The notes: a model not told the origin generated them from the sequence alone. A stretch of 23,873 nucleotides of DNA from Aestuariivita sp049276915 (GCF_049276915.1 NZ_JBASXK010000153.1:1-23873), one strand, 5' to 3'. Shown: positions 15,500 to 23,256, counted from the first letter of the stretch. Program-made: numbers and translations.

Positions 15500-16366
15500 T
15501 TACGCAACGTTCTCCAGTTGCACCTTGGGCAGTACACCCAGCGCGTGGCAGACATCGCGGGTCAGTTCTGGCCGGTTGAGCGTGTAGAAATGCAGATTCT
15601 CCACCCCGCCATCCAGAAGCTCACTGCACAGCTCGGTGCAGATGGCCGTGGCCAGAAGGTCTTCGCGCCCGTCGCGGACCGCCTTCTCAAAGGCCTCTTC
15701 CACCCATGCCGGGATCGTGGTGCCACAGCGCAGGGCGAAATTGCGCGCGCCTTTCCAGTTCTCGATCGGCAGAATGCCTGGCGTGATCGGCGCATCGATC
15801 CCGGCCTTTTCGCAGGCATCACGGAACCGAAAGAATGTCTCGGCCTCAAAGAAGAATTGCGTCAGCGCCTCATTCGCTCCGGCATCGATCTTACGCTTGA
15901 GCCAGTCCACATCGGCCTGTGCGTTGGCAGCTTCGGGGTGCACATCGGGATAAGCACCCACACGGATGTTGAACCGGCCGGTCTCGGCCAGCGCCGCGAT
16001 CAGCTCGCAAGAGGTGTCAAACCCCTCAGGATGCGGTTTGAACTGACCTTCGCCCTTTGGCGGATCGCCCCGCAGCGCCACGATATCGGTCACACCGGCT
16101 GCGGCAAAGCCATCTGCAATCGCCATGGTTTCCGCTCGTGATGCATTCACACAGGTCAGATGCGCCGCAACCCGCAGGCCCGAAGACTTATGCAGCGTCG
16201 CCACCGCTTCGCGTGTCAGATCCCGCGTGGTGCCGCCTGCGCCATAGGTGACAGAGACAAAGCGCGGGTCCAGCGGAGCCAGCGTCTGCACCGTGTCCCA
16301 AAGACGAAAGGACGCCTCCAGAGTTTGCGGAGGAAAGAATTCGAAGGACACTTTTGGGGCAGACAT
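15500..16366 (-). CDS. metF: 5,10-Methylenetetrahydrofolate reductase
   Basis: 288 residues, a standard FAD TIM barrel. MetF reduces 5,10-methylene-THF to 5-methyl-THF, the methyl donor for methionine synthesis. FEFFPP (8-13) holds the catalytic Glu9, FVSVTYGAGG (36-45) is the flavin/folate loop, and Asp101 in ALRGDPPKG corresponds to the folate-binding Asp120 of the E. coli enzyme. The open frame runs upstream to 17836 without a stop, but that part is antisense to metR and the true start is ATG 16366, which has GAGAGG about 9 bases before it. The gene is divergent from metR with a 96-base shared control region, a familiar arrangement for MetR-activated genes. Confidence 0.95.
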   Translation of the reverse strand: MSAPKVSFEFFPPQTLEASFRLWDTVQTLAPLDPRFVSVTYGAGGTTRDLTREAVATLHKSSGLRVAAHLTCVNASRAETMAIADGFAAAGVTDIVALRGDPPKGEGQFKPHPEGFDTSCELIAALAETGRFNIRVGAYPDVHPEAANAQADVDWLKRKIDAGANEALTQFFFEAETFFRFRDACEKAGIDAPITPGILPIENWKGARNFALRCGTTIPAWVEEAFEKAVRDGREDLLATAICTELCSELLDGGVENLHFYTLNRPELTRDVCHALGVLPKVQLENVA

Positions 16367-16381
16367 AAACGAACACCTCTC

Positions 16382-16439
16382 GTTGAGTTTCATTCTTGTC
16401 GCACGGGCCGTGTTGTGAGACAATTTCATAATACTCAAC
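16382..16439. promoter_or_regulatory. Putative MetR-binding region between metF and metR
   Basis: The 96-base divergent gap contains a perfect 7-bp inverted repeat, GTTGAGT (16382-16388) with ACTCAAC (16433-16439). It also has two TGA/TCA dyads, TGAGTTTCA (16384-16392) and TGAGACAATTTCA (16416-16428). E. coli MetR sites are TGAA-N5-TTCA-like dyads, so these are plausible relatives but not exact matches. This stretch is also markedly AT-rich compared with its surroundings, as expected of a promoter. Confidence 0.45.
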
Positions 16440-16462
16440 AACAACATGAGTGAGACGATAGG

Positions 16463-17368
16463 TTGCATATCGAATTCCGGCATCTGCGCACGATCAAAGC
16501 CATCCATGACACTGGCGGTCTGGCCCGCGCCGCCGAGACGCTCCACATCACGCAAAGCGCGCTGAGCCATCAGATCAAGGGGCTTGAAGACCAGACCGGG
16601 GTCGAGCTCTTCGTGCGCCGCTCCAAGCCGATGAAGCTGTCGGCAGCGGGCATGCGTCTGTTGCGCCTGGCCAACCAGATCCTGCCCCAGGTCGAGGCCG
16701 CGCAGGAAGAGTTCTCGAACCTGCGCGACGGCACTGCCGGGCGGATGCATATCGCCATTGAATGCCACGCCTGTTTCGAATGGCTTTTTCCCGTGCTCGA
16801 GGGGTTTCGCAAGACCTGGTCGGATGTGGATGTCGATATCCGCCCCGGCCTGGCCTTTGACGCGCTGCCGGCGTTGCAAAAGGAAGAGGTGGATCTTGTC
16901 GTGTCCTCGGATCCTGAAGATCTTGCAGGTGTGGAGTTCGTCAAACTCTTTGATTACGCACCGGTTTTCGTGGCCTCGTCCCAGCATGCGCTGGCCCAGA
17001 AGCCCTTTGTCGAGGCCGCGGATTTTCGCGACCAGACCCTGATTACCTATCCCGTGGAACGCTCGCGGCTGGACGTGTTCAGCCAGCTTCTGATTCCGGC
17101 CAAGGTGGAACCGGCGGCGATCCGGCAGGTCGAACTGACGGCTGTGATCCTGCTGTTGGTGGCCTCCAACCGGGGTGTATCGGTTCTGCCCGACTGGGTG
17201 GTGCGCGAGGTCAAGTATTCCTCGGATTACGTGACCCGTCCTCTGACCGCAAAGGGGCTGACGCGCACGCTCTATGCGGCGGTGCGCAGTGAGGATCGCG
17301 ACAAGCCGTTCATGCAGCGTCTGATCGAGCTTGCCCGCATCGAGGCCAGGCACCTGCAGGAGGCGTGA
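16463..17368 (+). CDS. metR: LysR-family regulator MetR
   Basis: 301 residues. The N-terminus (FRHLRTIKAIHDTGGLARAAETLHITQSALSHQIKGLE, residues 5-42) is the DNA-binding domain and has the wording characteristic of MetR rather than generic LTTRs. The effector domain, which in MetR senses homocysteine, follows. The start is a TTG at 16463: a stop codon lies in frame 12 bases upstream and no ATG precedes the conserved HLRTIKAIHDTGG, so TTG is the only reasonable start. The ribosome site is weak. Together these suggest low, tightly controlled expression. Divergent orientation to metF supports the assignment. Two short hairpins follow the stop. Confidence 0.9.
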   Translation: MHIEFRHLRTIKAIHDTGGLARAAETLHITQSALSHQIKGLEDQTGVELFVRRSKPMKLSAAGMRLLRLANQILPQVEAAQEEFSNLRDGTAGRMHIAIECHACFEWLFPVLEGFRKTWSDVDVDIRPGLAFDALPALQKEEVDLVVSSDPEDLAGVEFVKLFDYAPVFVASSQHALAQKPFVEAADFRDQTLITYPVERSRLDVFSQLLIPAKVEPAAIRQVELTAVILLLVASNRGVSVLPDWVVREVKYSSDYVTRPLTAKGLTRTLYAAVRSEDRDKPFMQRLIELARIEARHLQEA

Positions 17369-17373
17369 TCTGT

Positions 17374-17402
17374 CCGCCCTGTCGGGCGGGCGCCTGCGGC
17401 GC
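17374..17402 (+). terminator. Tandem hairpins after metR
   Basis: CCGCCC (17374-17379) pairs with GGGCGG (17384-17389) around a TGTC loop. Directly after, GCGCC (17390-17394) pairs with GGCGC (17398-17402) around TGC. They begin 5 bases after the metR stop. The T run is poor (ATTT at 17407-17410), so termination strength is uncertain. Confidence 0.45.
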
Positions 17403-17404
17403 AC

Positions 17405-17425
17405 GTATTTCCGGCAAGAAGAAGC
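17405..17425 (+). repeat. Degenerate copy of the 8.1-kb inverted-repeat arm
   Basis: This segment begins GTATTTCCGGCAAG and aligns with the left arm at 8151-8171 (GTATTTTCGACCAG) with about three substitutions and one missing base, including the shared GAAGC end. It too lies in an intergenic gap, just after a gene end. A common dispersed intergenic motif is the simplest reading; chance similarity cannot be excluded by eye. Confidence 0.35.
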
Positions 17426-17509
17426 AGCCGGCGCGGCGGGTGGGTTTAGGCCTTGGCAAGAAGAGCCCCCTTGCGTATACGCGCGGCCTGACATCAAGGA
17501 GCCCCTCGC

Positions 17510-18295
17510 ATGGTCGGCAGCGCGAATCTCAACATCATGGTCAAAGCGGCGCGCAAGGCGGGCCGATCGCTGGTCAAGGATTTCCGCGAGGTCGAGAACC
17601 TGCAGGTTTCGGTCAAAGGGGCCGGAGATTTTGTCACCAAGGCCGATCTGGCATCGGAAGCGATCCTGAAGGAAGAGCTGTTGGGCGCGCGCCCGACCTA
17701 TGGCTGGCTGGCCGAAGAGGGCGGGGAGATCGAAGGGCAGGATCCCACCCGCCGCTGGATCGTCGATCCGCTGGATGGCACCACGAATTTCCTGCATGGT
17801 CTGCCTCATTGGGCAATTTCCATCGGGCTTGAGCACAAGGGCCAGATCGTGGCCGGAGTGATCTTTGATCCGGCAAAGGAAGAGATGTTCATCGCCGAAA
17901 AAGGCACCGGTGCGTTCCTGAATGACACGCGGATGCGGGTATCGGCGCGCAACAAGATGATCGAATGTATCTATGCCACCGGTCTGCCGTTTGGCGGGCG
18001 CTCGGATTTGCCGGCGACGCTACAGGATCTGGCGCGTTTGATGCCGGTCTGCGCAGGTGTGCGCCGCTGGGGGTCTGCGGCTCTGGATCTGGCCTATGTC
18101 GCCGCTGGCCGGTATGACGGGTTCTGGGAGCGTCGTCTGAACGCATGGGATCTGGCGGCCGGTCTGATCATCCTGCGCGAAGCGGGTGGGCTGGCCGAGC
18201 CGATCCTGCCCAATGGCAATATCATCGGGGATGGCGAAGTTGTTGCCGCCAATGAGGTGATGTTCGACAGTTTCGCGAAGATCATCCGCGGCTAA
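17510..18295 (+). CDS. suhB: Inositol monophosphatase family protein (SuhB-like)
   Basis: 261 residues, the normal size. Metal-site motifs are Glu69-Glu70 in WLAEEGGE, WIVDPLDGTTNFLHG (83-97, with Asp86 and Asp89 as Mg ligands), and Trp213-Asp214 in AWDLAAGLIILREAGG. GSAALDLAYVAAGRYDGFWE (188-207) is also diagnostic. The family dephosphorylates inositol-1-phosphate and related sugar phosphates in a Mg-dependent reaction; E. coli SuhB also acts in rRNA transcription. Which role applies here is unknown, so the symbol is by similarity. AAGGAG lies 8 bases before ATG 17510. The gene ends 3 bases from the convergent rhomboid gene. Confidence 0.9.
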   Translation: MVGSANLNIMVKAARKAGRSLVKDFREVENLQVSVKGAGDFVTKADLASEAILKEELLGARPTYGWLAEEGGEIEGQDPTRRWIVDPLDGTTNFLHGLPHWAISIGLEHKGQIVAGVIFDPAKEEMFIAEKGTGAFLNDTRMRVSARNKMIECIYATGLPFGGRSDLPATLQDLARLMPVCAGVRRWGSAALDLAYVAAGRYDGFWERRLNAWDLAAGLIILREAGGLAEPILPNGNIIGDGEVVAANEVMFDSFAKIIRG

Positions 18296-18298
18296 GCG

Positions 18299-19039
18299 TC
18301 ATTTACGCAGTTTCGGTATCCGGCTTTCCACGAAGCTGTAGCGCGCGTCCGGATGGGGCGGGTGGCCATCGGTTCTGTTCCAGAACGCCGTGCCGCCGCG
18401 TCTGCGCCAGAGCGGGATCGCCGCGATCAGCCCTGCGATGAAACCGCCCGCATGGGCCCAATAGGCCACACCGCCTTCATCGCCGGAACTGGAAAGACCG
18501 CCGAGAACCTGCAGACCCATCCAGAGGCCCAGCATGATCCAGGCGGGGATCGGCAGGATGCGGAAAAAGACGATGAAGATGATCAGGATATCGACCTTGG
18601 CCTTGGGGAACATCAGCAGATAGCCCCCCATCACCCCTGCGATCGCGCCGGATGCGCCGATGGTCGGGATATTCGAAAACGGTGCTGCCACCACCTGCAT
18701 CAGACCAGCCGCAACTCCGGTTGCCAGGTAGAACAGCAAGAAGCGGCCGTGGCCAAGCTCGTCTTCCATGTTGTCGCCAAAAATATACAAAAACAGCATG
18801 TTCCCTGCCAGATGCATGAAGCCGGCATGCAGGAACATCGACGAGATCAGCGTATGCAATTCTTGTCCCGAGCTGATTTCGTAAGGCACGATCGCCCAGG
18901 CGTTGTAAAGCTGGAAGATCGCGCGATCATCGGCCTGGATCGGCAGACATGCCAGGAAAATGCCGATGTTCAGCGCCATCAGCATATAGGTGACATAGGG
19001 CGTACGCCCGGACGGATTGTGATCTCGGATGGGGAACAT
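18299..19039 (-). CDS. Rhomboid-family intramembrane serine protease
   Basis: About 246 residues with six or seven membrane segments. The catalytic Ser130 is in IGASGAIAGVMGGYL and His196 in YWAHAGGFIAGL, giving the Ser-His dyad. HLAGNMLFLYIFGDN (76-90) supplies the conserved His and Asn of the oxyanion region, and the GxxxG-like packing motifs are present. It cleaves membrane proteins within the bilayer; bacterial targets are mostly unknown. A TTG start at 19075 is in frame, but ATG 19039 places the family-typical N-terminus (FPIRDHNPSGRTPYVTY) at the start and is preferred, although no clear ribosome site is seen. It is divergent from the TPR gene. Confidence 0.92.
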   Translation of the reverse strand: MFPIRDHNPSGRTPYVTYMLMALNIGIFLACLPIQADDRAIFQLYNAWAIVPYEISSGQELHTLISSMFLHAGFMHLAGNMLFLYIFGDNMEDELGHGRFLLFYLATGVAAGLMQVVAAPFSNIPTIGASGAIAGVMGGYLLMFPKAKVDILIIFIVFFRILPIPAWIMLGLWMGLQVLGGLSSSGDEGGVAYWAHAGGFIAGLIAAIPLWRRRGGTAFWNRTDGHPPHPDARYSFVESRIPKLRK

Positions 19040-19049
19040 GAAAGTCAAG

Positions 19050-19124
19050 CTGGCGCTGGGACCCGTCCGGGTCAAGAGTATTTCGTGCAGCTTTCTGACT
19101 TGATTTTTCGGCGCGATGCGCCAG
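19050..19124. promoter_or_regulatory. Inverted-repeat-rich divergent control region
   Basis: Between the rhomboid (19039) and TPR (19135) starts, CTGGCGC (19050-19056) and GCGCCAG (19118-19124) form a 7-bp inverted repeat. Inside are GACCC/GGGTC (19060-19064, 19069-19073) and GGCGC-GAT-GCGCC (19110-19122). Neither flanking gene has a good ribosome site, so these symmetric sequences may be operators. The promoter boxes themselves are not clear. Confidence 0.3.
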
Positions 19125-19134
19125 CCTTTGGTTC

Positions 19135-19704
19135 ATGAGATATCCACCGATCGCATTGACGCTTTCGGCCAGCCTGTTGGCCGCTCCGCTCTGGGCCGAG
19201 ACCTGCCCGGCACCGCCGGACCATTCCGCTGCTCTGGATGCCTTGCTTGAGCAGATGACAGAGGCCCGCAACGAGATGGCAGGGCGCGCCTTGTCAAACC
19301 AGATGTGGGAACTGTGGACCGATGCGCCCGACGAGGCCGCGCAGGCGCTTCTGGATCGTGGGATGCGGGCGCGCTCGGGCTATGATTTCCTGGGTGCGAT
19401 CGATGCGTTCGATCGGCTGGTCGAATATTGCCCCGATTATGCCGAGGGCTATAACCAGCGCGCATTCGTTTACTATCTGAGCCATAACTTCGCTGCCGCG
19501 CTCGAGGATCTGGACCGCACGCTCGAGCGCTCGCCGCGCCATGTCGGGGCGCTTTCGGGCAAGGCGCTCTCGCTGGTGGGGCTGGGGCGGCTGGACGAAG
19601 CGCGCGAGGCTCTGAACTCTGCGCTGGCGCTCAATCCCTGGCTGTCCGAGCGTGCCCTGATGGCACCGGGCGGTCCTCTGGAGCCCAAGGGCAAAGATAT
19701 CTGA
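19135..19704 (+). CDS. Exported tetratricopeptide-repeat protein
   Basis: 189 residues. The signal peptide (MRYPPIALTLSASLLAAPLWA) has a likely cut after Ala21, so the protein is periplasmic. Three TPR units can be read at about 68-101 (AAQALLDRGMRARSGYDFLGAIDAFDRLVEYCP), 102-135 (AEGYNQRAFVYYLSHNFAAALEDLDRTLERSP) and 136-169 (GALSGKALSLVGLGRLDEAREALNSALALNP). Two Cys residues (24 and 99) could form a disulfide. TPRs mediate protein contacts and the partner is unknown. The last 20 residues are Pro/Gly-rich. It is followed by tRNA-Leu 46 bases on. Confidence 0.82.
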   Translation: MRYPPIALTLSASLLAAPLWAETCPAPPDHSAALDALLEQMTEARNEMAGRALSNQMWELWTDAPDEAAQALLDRGMRARSGYDFLGAIDAFDRLVEYCPDYAEGYNQRAFVYYLSHNFAAALEDLDRTLERSPRHVGALSGKALSLVGLGRLDEAREALNSALALNPWLSERALMAPGGPLEPKGKDI

Positions 19705-19750
19705 TCAGCACTTTTCCTTGCCCACGCAGACGGTTAAGGTCGCATGGCTG

Positions 19751-19836
19751 GCCCGCGTGGTGGAATGGTAGACACAGGGGACTTAAAATCCCCAGGCCTG
19801 ACGGCCGTGCCGGTTCGAGTCCGGCCGCGGGTACCA
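19751..19836 (+). tRNA. tRNA-Leu (anticodon UAA)
   Basis: 86 nt including an encoded CCA (19834-19836). The acceptor stem GCCCGCG (19751-19757) pairs with CGCGGGT (19826-19832), with one G-U pair at the first position, and discriminator base A follows. The anticodon arm is GGGGA-CTTAAAA-TCCCC, giving anticodon UAA. The T arm is GCCGG-TTCGAGT-CCGGC. A long variable arm (around AGGCCTGACGGCC) marks it as a class II tRNA. D-arm bases TGGTGGAATGGTAGACAC are typical of tRNA-Leu. It reads UUA (and UUG by wobble). Confidence 0.96.
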
Positions 19837-19843
19837 GCAGGAG

Positions 19844-19861
19844 GGCGCAACGTGTCGCGCC
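19844..19861 (+). terminator. Possible terminator after tRNA-Leu
   Basis: GGCGC (19844-19848) pairs with GCGCC (19857-19861) around an 8-nt loop, beginning 8 bases past the tRNA end in the 33-base gap before the convergent dehydrogenase gene. No T run follows, so the call rests on position and stem only. Confidence 0.3.
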
Positions 19862-19869
19862 GTTCCGGC

Positions 19870-20916
19870 TTAAAGGTCCGGCACCTCCACCCCATGGTCC
19901 TGCGCCAAGGTCATGATTGTTTCCCAGATCTTGCGCGGCACCATCAAGGGTTGGCCCTGGGAGGCGGCATGGAGCGCACGTTCACGTTCGCCCGGGATCT
20001 GCACCGGTTCGGCCTCCCTTTGCGGGGCCGAAGCTCTGATCTCGGAAAGTATTTCCTCGGCCACCCGTTGCATCGCGTGCGCTTGATTGAAACTGCGGCA
20101 ATCCACGGCCAGCACCAACCAGTTGATTTCGCCCTTTTCAACAGGACCCAGCATCGCTTCGCCGATCAGTTCGGCGATCAACGCCATACCATACCCCAGC
20201 GGCCCTCCCTTGGGCAGGATCGCACCGCCGTCAAAATAGTCCTGCGGATCGCAGGATGGCGCGCCATGGCGATCGAGGATGAGACCTTCGGGCAGGGAGA
20301 CTCCGGCCGCCCGCGGGGCATAGATCCAACCGCCTGCCGCTTGCGATGTGGCGATATCAATGATCACGGGACCCAGATCGCCCCCCGGCATCGCGATGCA
20401 GAACGGGTTGGTCGGCAACATCGCTTCGCGCCCGCCGTAAGGGGCCACCATCCGCCATGTCTTGCGGTTGCCCCCGCCCAGCGTGATCGACAGGCAGTGC
20501 CGATTTGCGGCTATGTCGCCGAACGCGCCAAGCCGTCCGGTATGGCCTGCGCCCAGCAGGCCCACGGCCGCAAGCCCTGTCTGCTGAGCCTGCTCAACAG
20601 CCAGTTCATGGGTGCGCCGCATGGCTGGAATACCGATGCCACCTTGTGCATTGATCATCAGGACAGTGTCCGACAAGCGGTTCACAATCGGTCGGGCCGT
20701 GGGGATGACGGTGCCGTCCAACATTTCGCGCATGTACTGGATCGTTCGCACAAAGCCATGGGATTCGACCCCACATTGATCGGCTTCAATCAAATGTCCG
20801 GCTACTTCGGCCGCCACATCCGGCCCGGCCCCGGCGGCTTCAAAAAGCCCCTGTGCAAGCTTTGACGCGGTGTCGGGCGGGACCGCCACACGATCCTCGA
20901 CGTGCAATTTGCCCAT
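19870..20916 (-). CDS. Ldh-family NAD(P)H-dependent oxidoreductase (malate/L-lactate/sulfolactate dehydrogenase type)
   Basis: 348 residues of the MDH/LDH2 fold, which is unrelated to classical Rossmann malate dehydrogenases. ESHGF (51-55, with catalytic His53), GAGHTGRLGAFG (122-133) and PTNPFCIAMPG (168-178) are family hallmarks. The substrate is a 2-hydroxy or 2-oxo acid, or an imine such as ureidoglycolate or delta1-piperideine-2-carboxylate in relatives; the sequence alone does not decide. I start at ATG 20916 because the upstream in-frame ATG (20940) has no ribosome site, whereas the GGAGGGAGAG encoded after it would serve 20916. A promoter-operator candidate lies just upstream, so it may be transcribed separately from the flavodoxin gene. 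Confidence 0.88.
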   Translation of the reverse strand: MGKLHVEDRVAVPPDTASKLAQGLFEAAGAGPDVAAEVAGHLIEADQCGVESHGFVRTIQYMREMLDGTVIPTARPIVNRLSDTVLMINAQGGIGIPAMRRTHELAVEQAQQTGLAAVGLLGAGHTGRLGAFGDIAANRHCLSITLGGGNRKTWRMVAPYGGREAMLPTNPFCIAMPGGDLGPVIIDIATSQAAGGWIYAPRAAGVSLPEGLILDRHGAPSCDPQDYFDGGAILPKGGPLGYGMALIAELIGEAMLGPVEKGEINWLVLAVDCRSFNQAHAMQRVAEEILSEIRASAPQREAEPVQIPGERERALHAASQGQPLMVPRKIWETIMTLAQDHGVEVPDL

Positions 20917-20977
20917 GAAGCGGGTCTCTCCCTCCTGCATATCGGGCCAAGACTATCGAGAAGCACAAAAAACGCAA

Positions 20978-21017
20978 AGTGTCAGATTGAGACTAACGCC
21001 GTGGCGGGACCTGTCAA
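20978..21017 (-). promoter_or_regulatory. Promoter with overlapping palindromic operator upstream of the Ldh-family gene
   Basis: On the minus strand a perfect -35 box TTGACA (21017-21012) is followed after 16 bases by TAGTCT (20995-20990), a -10 box keeping T1, A2 and T6. The -35 overlaps the last codons of the flavodoxin gene. The 17-bp sequence AGTGTCAGATTGAGACT (20978-20994) is a palindrome with a single mismatched pair, and it covers the -10 box. That is the geometry of a repressor operator. The cognate regulator is not identified; no regulator gene is adjacent. Confidence 0.5.
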
Positions 21018-21499
21018 AACGCCCCCATCTGCAAGCCGGCACCCACAGCGGCTCCCAAATCACGGCAGTCTTGCAGGTCTTTCTCGGCAATGGTTTTTTC
21101 AGCCAGAATCGTGTCTGCCGTCTGTGCCCGGGTGTTGATGATCAGCGCTGGCTGGACTTCTTTCAAACGCCAGCCTGTGGCGATGCGGGCAAGTTGGCGC
21201 GCCGCGTTTCTGCCATCTGATCCGGCACAGATCATCTGCGCATAGGCGCGCCCTTCGATCTGGCCCAACACAGGATAGTAGCAGCGGTCGAAGAATTCCT
21301 TCATCTCTCCCGAAAGCGCGGCAAGATTTTCCGGCGCGCAAAAGATATAGCCATTCGCCGCCAACATATCCTTGGCCGTTGCGTCCTGCGCACGCGTGAT
21401 CACGGTCTCACACTCGTCCCGCGCCGCCTCCGCCGCCGCCTGTGCCATCTGCGCGCTGCCCCCGGTGCGGGAGTGCCAGACGATGAGCAGCCGCGCCAT
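21014..21499 (-). CDS. Flavodoxin-family protein (FMN-binding, NAD(P)H:quinone reductase-like)
   Basis: 161 residues with a flavodoxin-like Rossmann fold. The N-terminal MARLLIVWHSRTGGSAQMA is the phosphate-binding loop for FMN (residues 9-15). APENLAALSGEMKEFFDRCYYPV (55-77) matches the NADPH-dependent FMN reductase / WrbA-like region that shapes the flavin site and dimer. It probably carries electrons or reduces quinones in the cytoplasm. It begins 3 bases after the metG stop and so is almost certainly co-transcribed with metG, although no functional link is obvious. Compared with true flavodoxins the middle acidic loop is shorter, favouring a reductase role. Confidence 0.82.
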   Translation of the reverse strand: MARLLIVWHSRTGGSAQMAQAAAEAARDECETVITRAQDATAKDMLAANGYIFCAPENLAALSGEMKEFFDRCYYPVLGQIEGRAYAQMICAGSDGRNAARQLARIATGWRLKEVQPALIINTRAQTADTILAEKTIAEKDLQDCRDLGAAVGAGLQMGAF

Positions 21500-21502
21500 G
21501 GC

Positions 21503-23221
21503 TCAGTCCCGCGTGCCCGAAAAGCGCGTGGCCCAGTCTTCGCGCTGCTCATCGGTGATCTTGGCAAACAGCACATCGTGCACCGCAAACGCGTGGCCCG
21601 CGGGAAGCGCGTTCAGCGCGGCGGCCATGTCCGAGGGCCAGCTCATGTCAAGCGTGTTCATCGCGCTGAGCATCCGCGCGGCCGCATCGGGGATGAACGG
21701 GGCGGAAAGCACGGCGTAAAGGCGGATCAGGTTCAGGCCCATGCGCACCTGCATGGCGGCGGTTTCGGGGTCTTCCTTGAACGTGGACCAGGGCGCCGCG
21801 CTTTGCAGATATTCATTGCCGGCAACCCAGATCGCGCGGAGTTCTTGCGCGGATTTGCGGACCTCCATCGTTTCCATGAAGCCTTCATAAGCCGCCAGGC
21901 GGCGGCTCAACTCGCTTATCAGCGCCTCTTCCTGGGCACCATATGCGCCGCCTTCTGGCACGGTTTCACCGAATTTCGAGCGGCAGAACTTGGTGATGCG
22001 GCTGACGAAATTGCCCAGCACATCGGCCAGATCCTTGTTCACCGAGGCCTGGAAATTCTCCCAGGTGAATTCGCTGTCCGAGCTTTCGGGCGCATGGCTC
22101 AGCAGCCACCAGCGCCAGTAATCCGCCGGAAGGATCTCAAGTGCCTGATCCATGAACACGCCGCGCCCCTGGCTGGTCGAGAACTGGCCTCCGTCATAGT
22201 TCAGGTAATTGAACGACTTGATGTAATCGACCATCTTCCACGGTTCGCCCGAGCCGATCATCGTGGCCGGAAAGCTGAGCGTGTGGAACGGCACATTGTC
22301 CTTGCCCATGAACTGGGTATAGCGCACGTCATCCGCGCCCTTGTCGGTGCGCCACCAGCGTTCCCATTCGGCGTCATCGCGGCCCGTGGCCTCGGCCCAT
22401 TCGGCGGCGCAGGCGATGTATTCGATGGGGGCGTCGAACCAGACATAAAAGACCTTGCCTTCCATGCCCAGCCAGTCCTGATCGCCCTTCTTGACGGGAA
22501 TGCCCCAGTCCAGATCGCGGGTGATGCCGCGGTCCTGCAGGCCGTCGCCGTCATTGAGCCATTTCTTGGCGATCGAGGTGGTTAGGATGGGCCAGTCGGT
22601 TTTCGAGCTGATCCAGGCATCCAGTTGATCACGCAACTCGGACTGGCGCAGGTAGAGGTGCTTGGTCTCGCGCACTTCCAGATCGGTCGATCCGGATATC
22701 GCGCTGCGTGGCTCGATCAGGTCGGTGGGGTCCAGCTGCTTGGTGCAGTTCTCGCATTGATCGCCGCGCGCCTTGTCATAGCCGCAGTTGGGGCAGGTAC
22801 CCTCGATGTATCGATCCGGCAGAAAGCGGCCATCGGCATTGGAATAGACCTGTTTCTCGCTGACTTCGCGGATCAGCCCGGCCTCGGCCAGACGGCCTGC
22901 GAAATGTTGGGTGAGCCTGTGGTTCTGCGGCGAGGAGGAGCGGCCGAAATGATCAAAGGACAGCCCGAATCCGGTCGCGATCCCGGCCTGAACGGCGTGC
23001 ATCTCGCGGCAATATTCATCGACCGGTTTGCCGGCTTTGGCAGCGGCCAGTTCTGCGGGCGTGCCATGCTCGTCCGTGGCACACAGAAACAGCACCTCAT
23101 TGCCGCGCGCGCGCTGATAACGGGCGAACAGATCGGCGGGCAACTGACTGCCGACAAGATTGCCCAGATGCTTGATCCCGTTGATATAGGGGATCGCCGA
23201 AGTGATGAGGTGACGCGTCAT
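21503..23221 (-). CDS. metG: Methionyl-tRNA synthetase
   Basis: 572 residues, a class Ia enzyme charging tRNA-Met including the initiator. HIGH is HLGN (18-21). The zinc knuckle has CPNC (143-146) and CENC (156-159). The KMSKS loop is FSTSQ (347-351) in GGQFSTSQGRGVFMDQALE, where both usual lysines are replaced, the second by Thr and the first by Gln. WFDAPIEY (261-268) is part of the methionine pocket. The C-terminal half is the helical anticodon-binding domain, without the extra tRNA-binding/dimerisation domain that E. coli MetG (677 residues) carries. The start ATG at 23221 directly begins the conserved ITSAIPYINGIKHLGN. The flavodoxin gene follows at 3 bases. Confidence 0.96.
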   Translation of the reverse strand: MTRHLITSAIPYINGIKHLGNLVGSQLPADLFARYQRARGNEVLFLCATDEHGTPAELAAAKAGKPVDEYCREMHAVQAGIATGFGLSFDHFGRSSSPQNHRLTQHFAGRLAEAGLIREVSEKQVYSNADGRFLPDRYIEGTCPNCGYDKARGDQCENCTKQLDPTDLIEPRSAISGSTDLEVRETKHLYLRQSELRDQLDAWISSKTDWPILTTSIAKKWLNDGDGLQDRGITRDLDWGIPVKKGDQDWLGMEGKVFYVWFDAPIEYIACAAEWAEATGRDDAEWERWWRTDKGADDVRYTQFMGKDNVPFHTLSFPATMIGSGEPWKMVDYIKSFNYLNYDGGQFSTSQGRGVFMDQALEILPADYWRWWLLSHAPESSDSEFTWENFQASVNKDLADVLGNFVSRITKFCRSKFGETVPEGGAYGAQEEALISELSRRLAAYEGFMETMEVRKSAQELRAIWVAGNEYLQSAAPWSTFKEDPETAAMQVRMGLNLIRLYAVLSAPFIPDAAARMLSAMNTLDMSWPSDMAAALNALPAGHAFAVHDVLFAKITDEQREDWATRFSGTRD

Positions 23222-23256
23222 GGGTCTGCCTTGGATCGGTGCGTGGATATGCTGTG

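Noticed and set aside
16367..17836. Upstream extension of the metF frame, which would give a 778-residue protein
   Set aside because: The extension is antisense to metR and the inositol monophosphatase gene and has no homology character. metF begins properly at 16366 with a ribosome site.
19744..20865. 373-codon plus-strand open frame starting just before the tRNA gene
   Set aside because: It contains the whole tRNA-Leu gene and then runs antisense to the Ldh-family gene.
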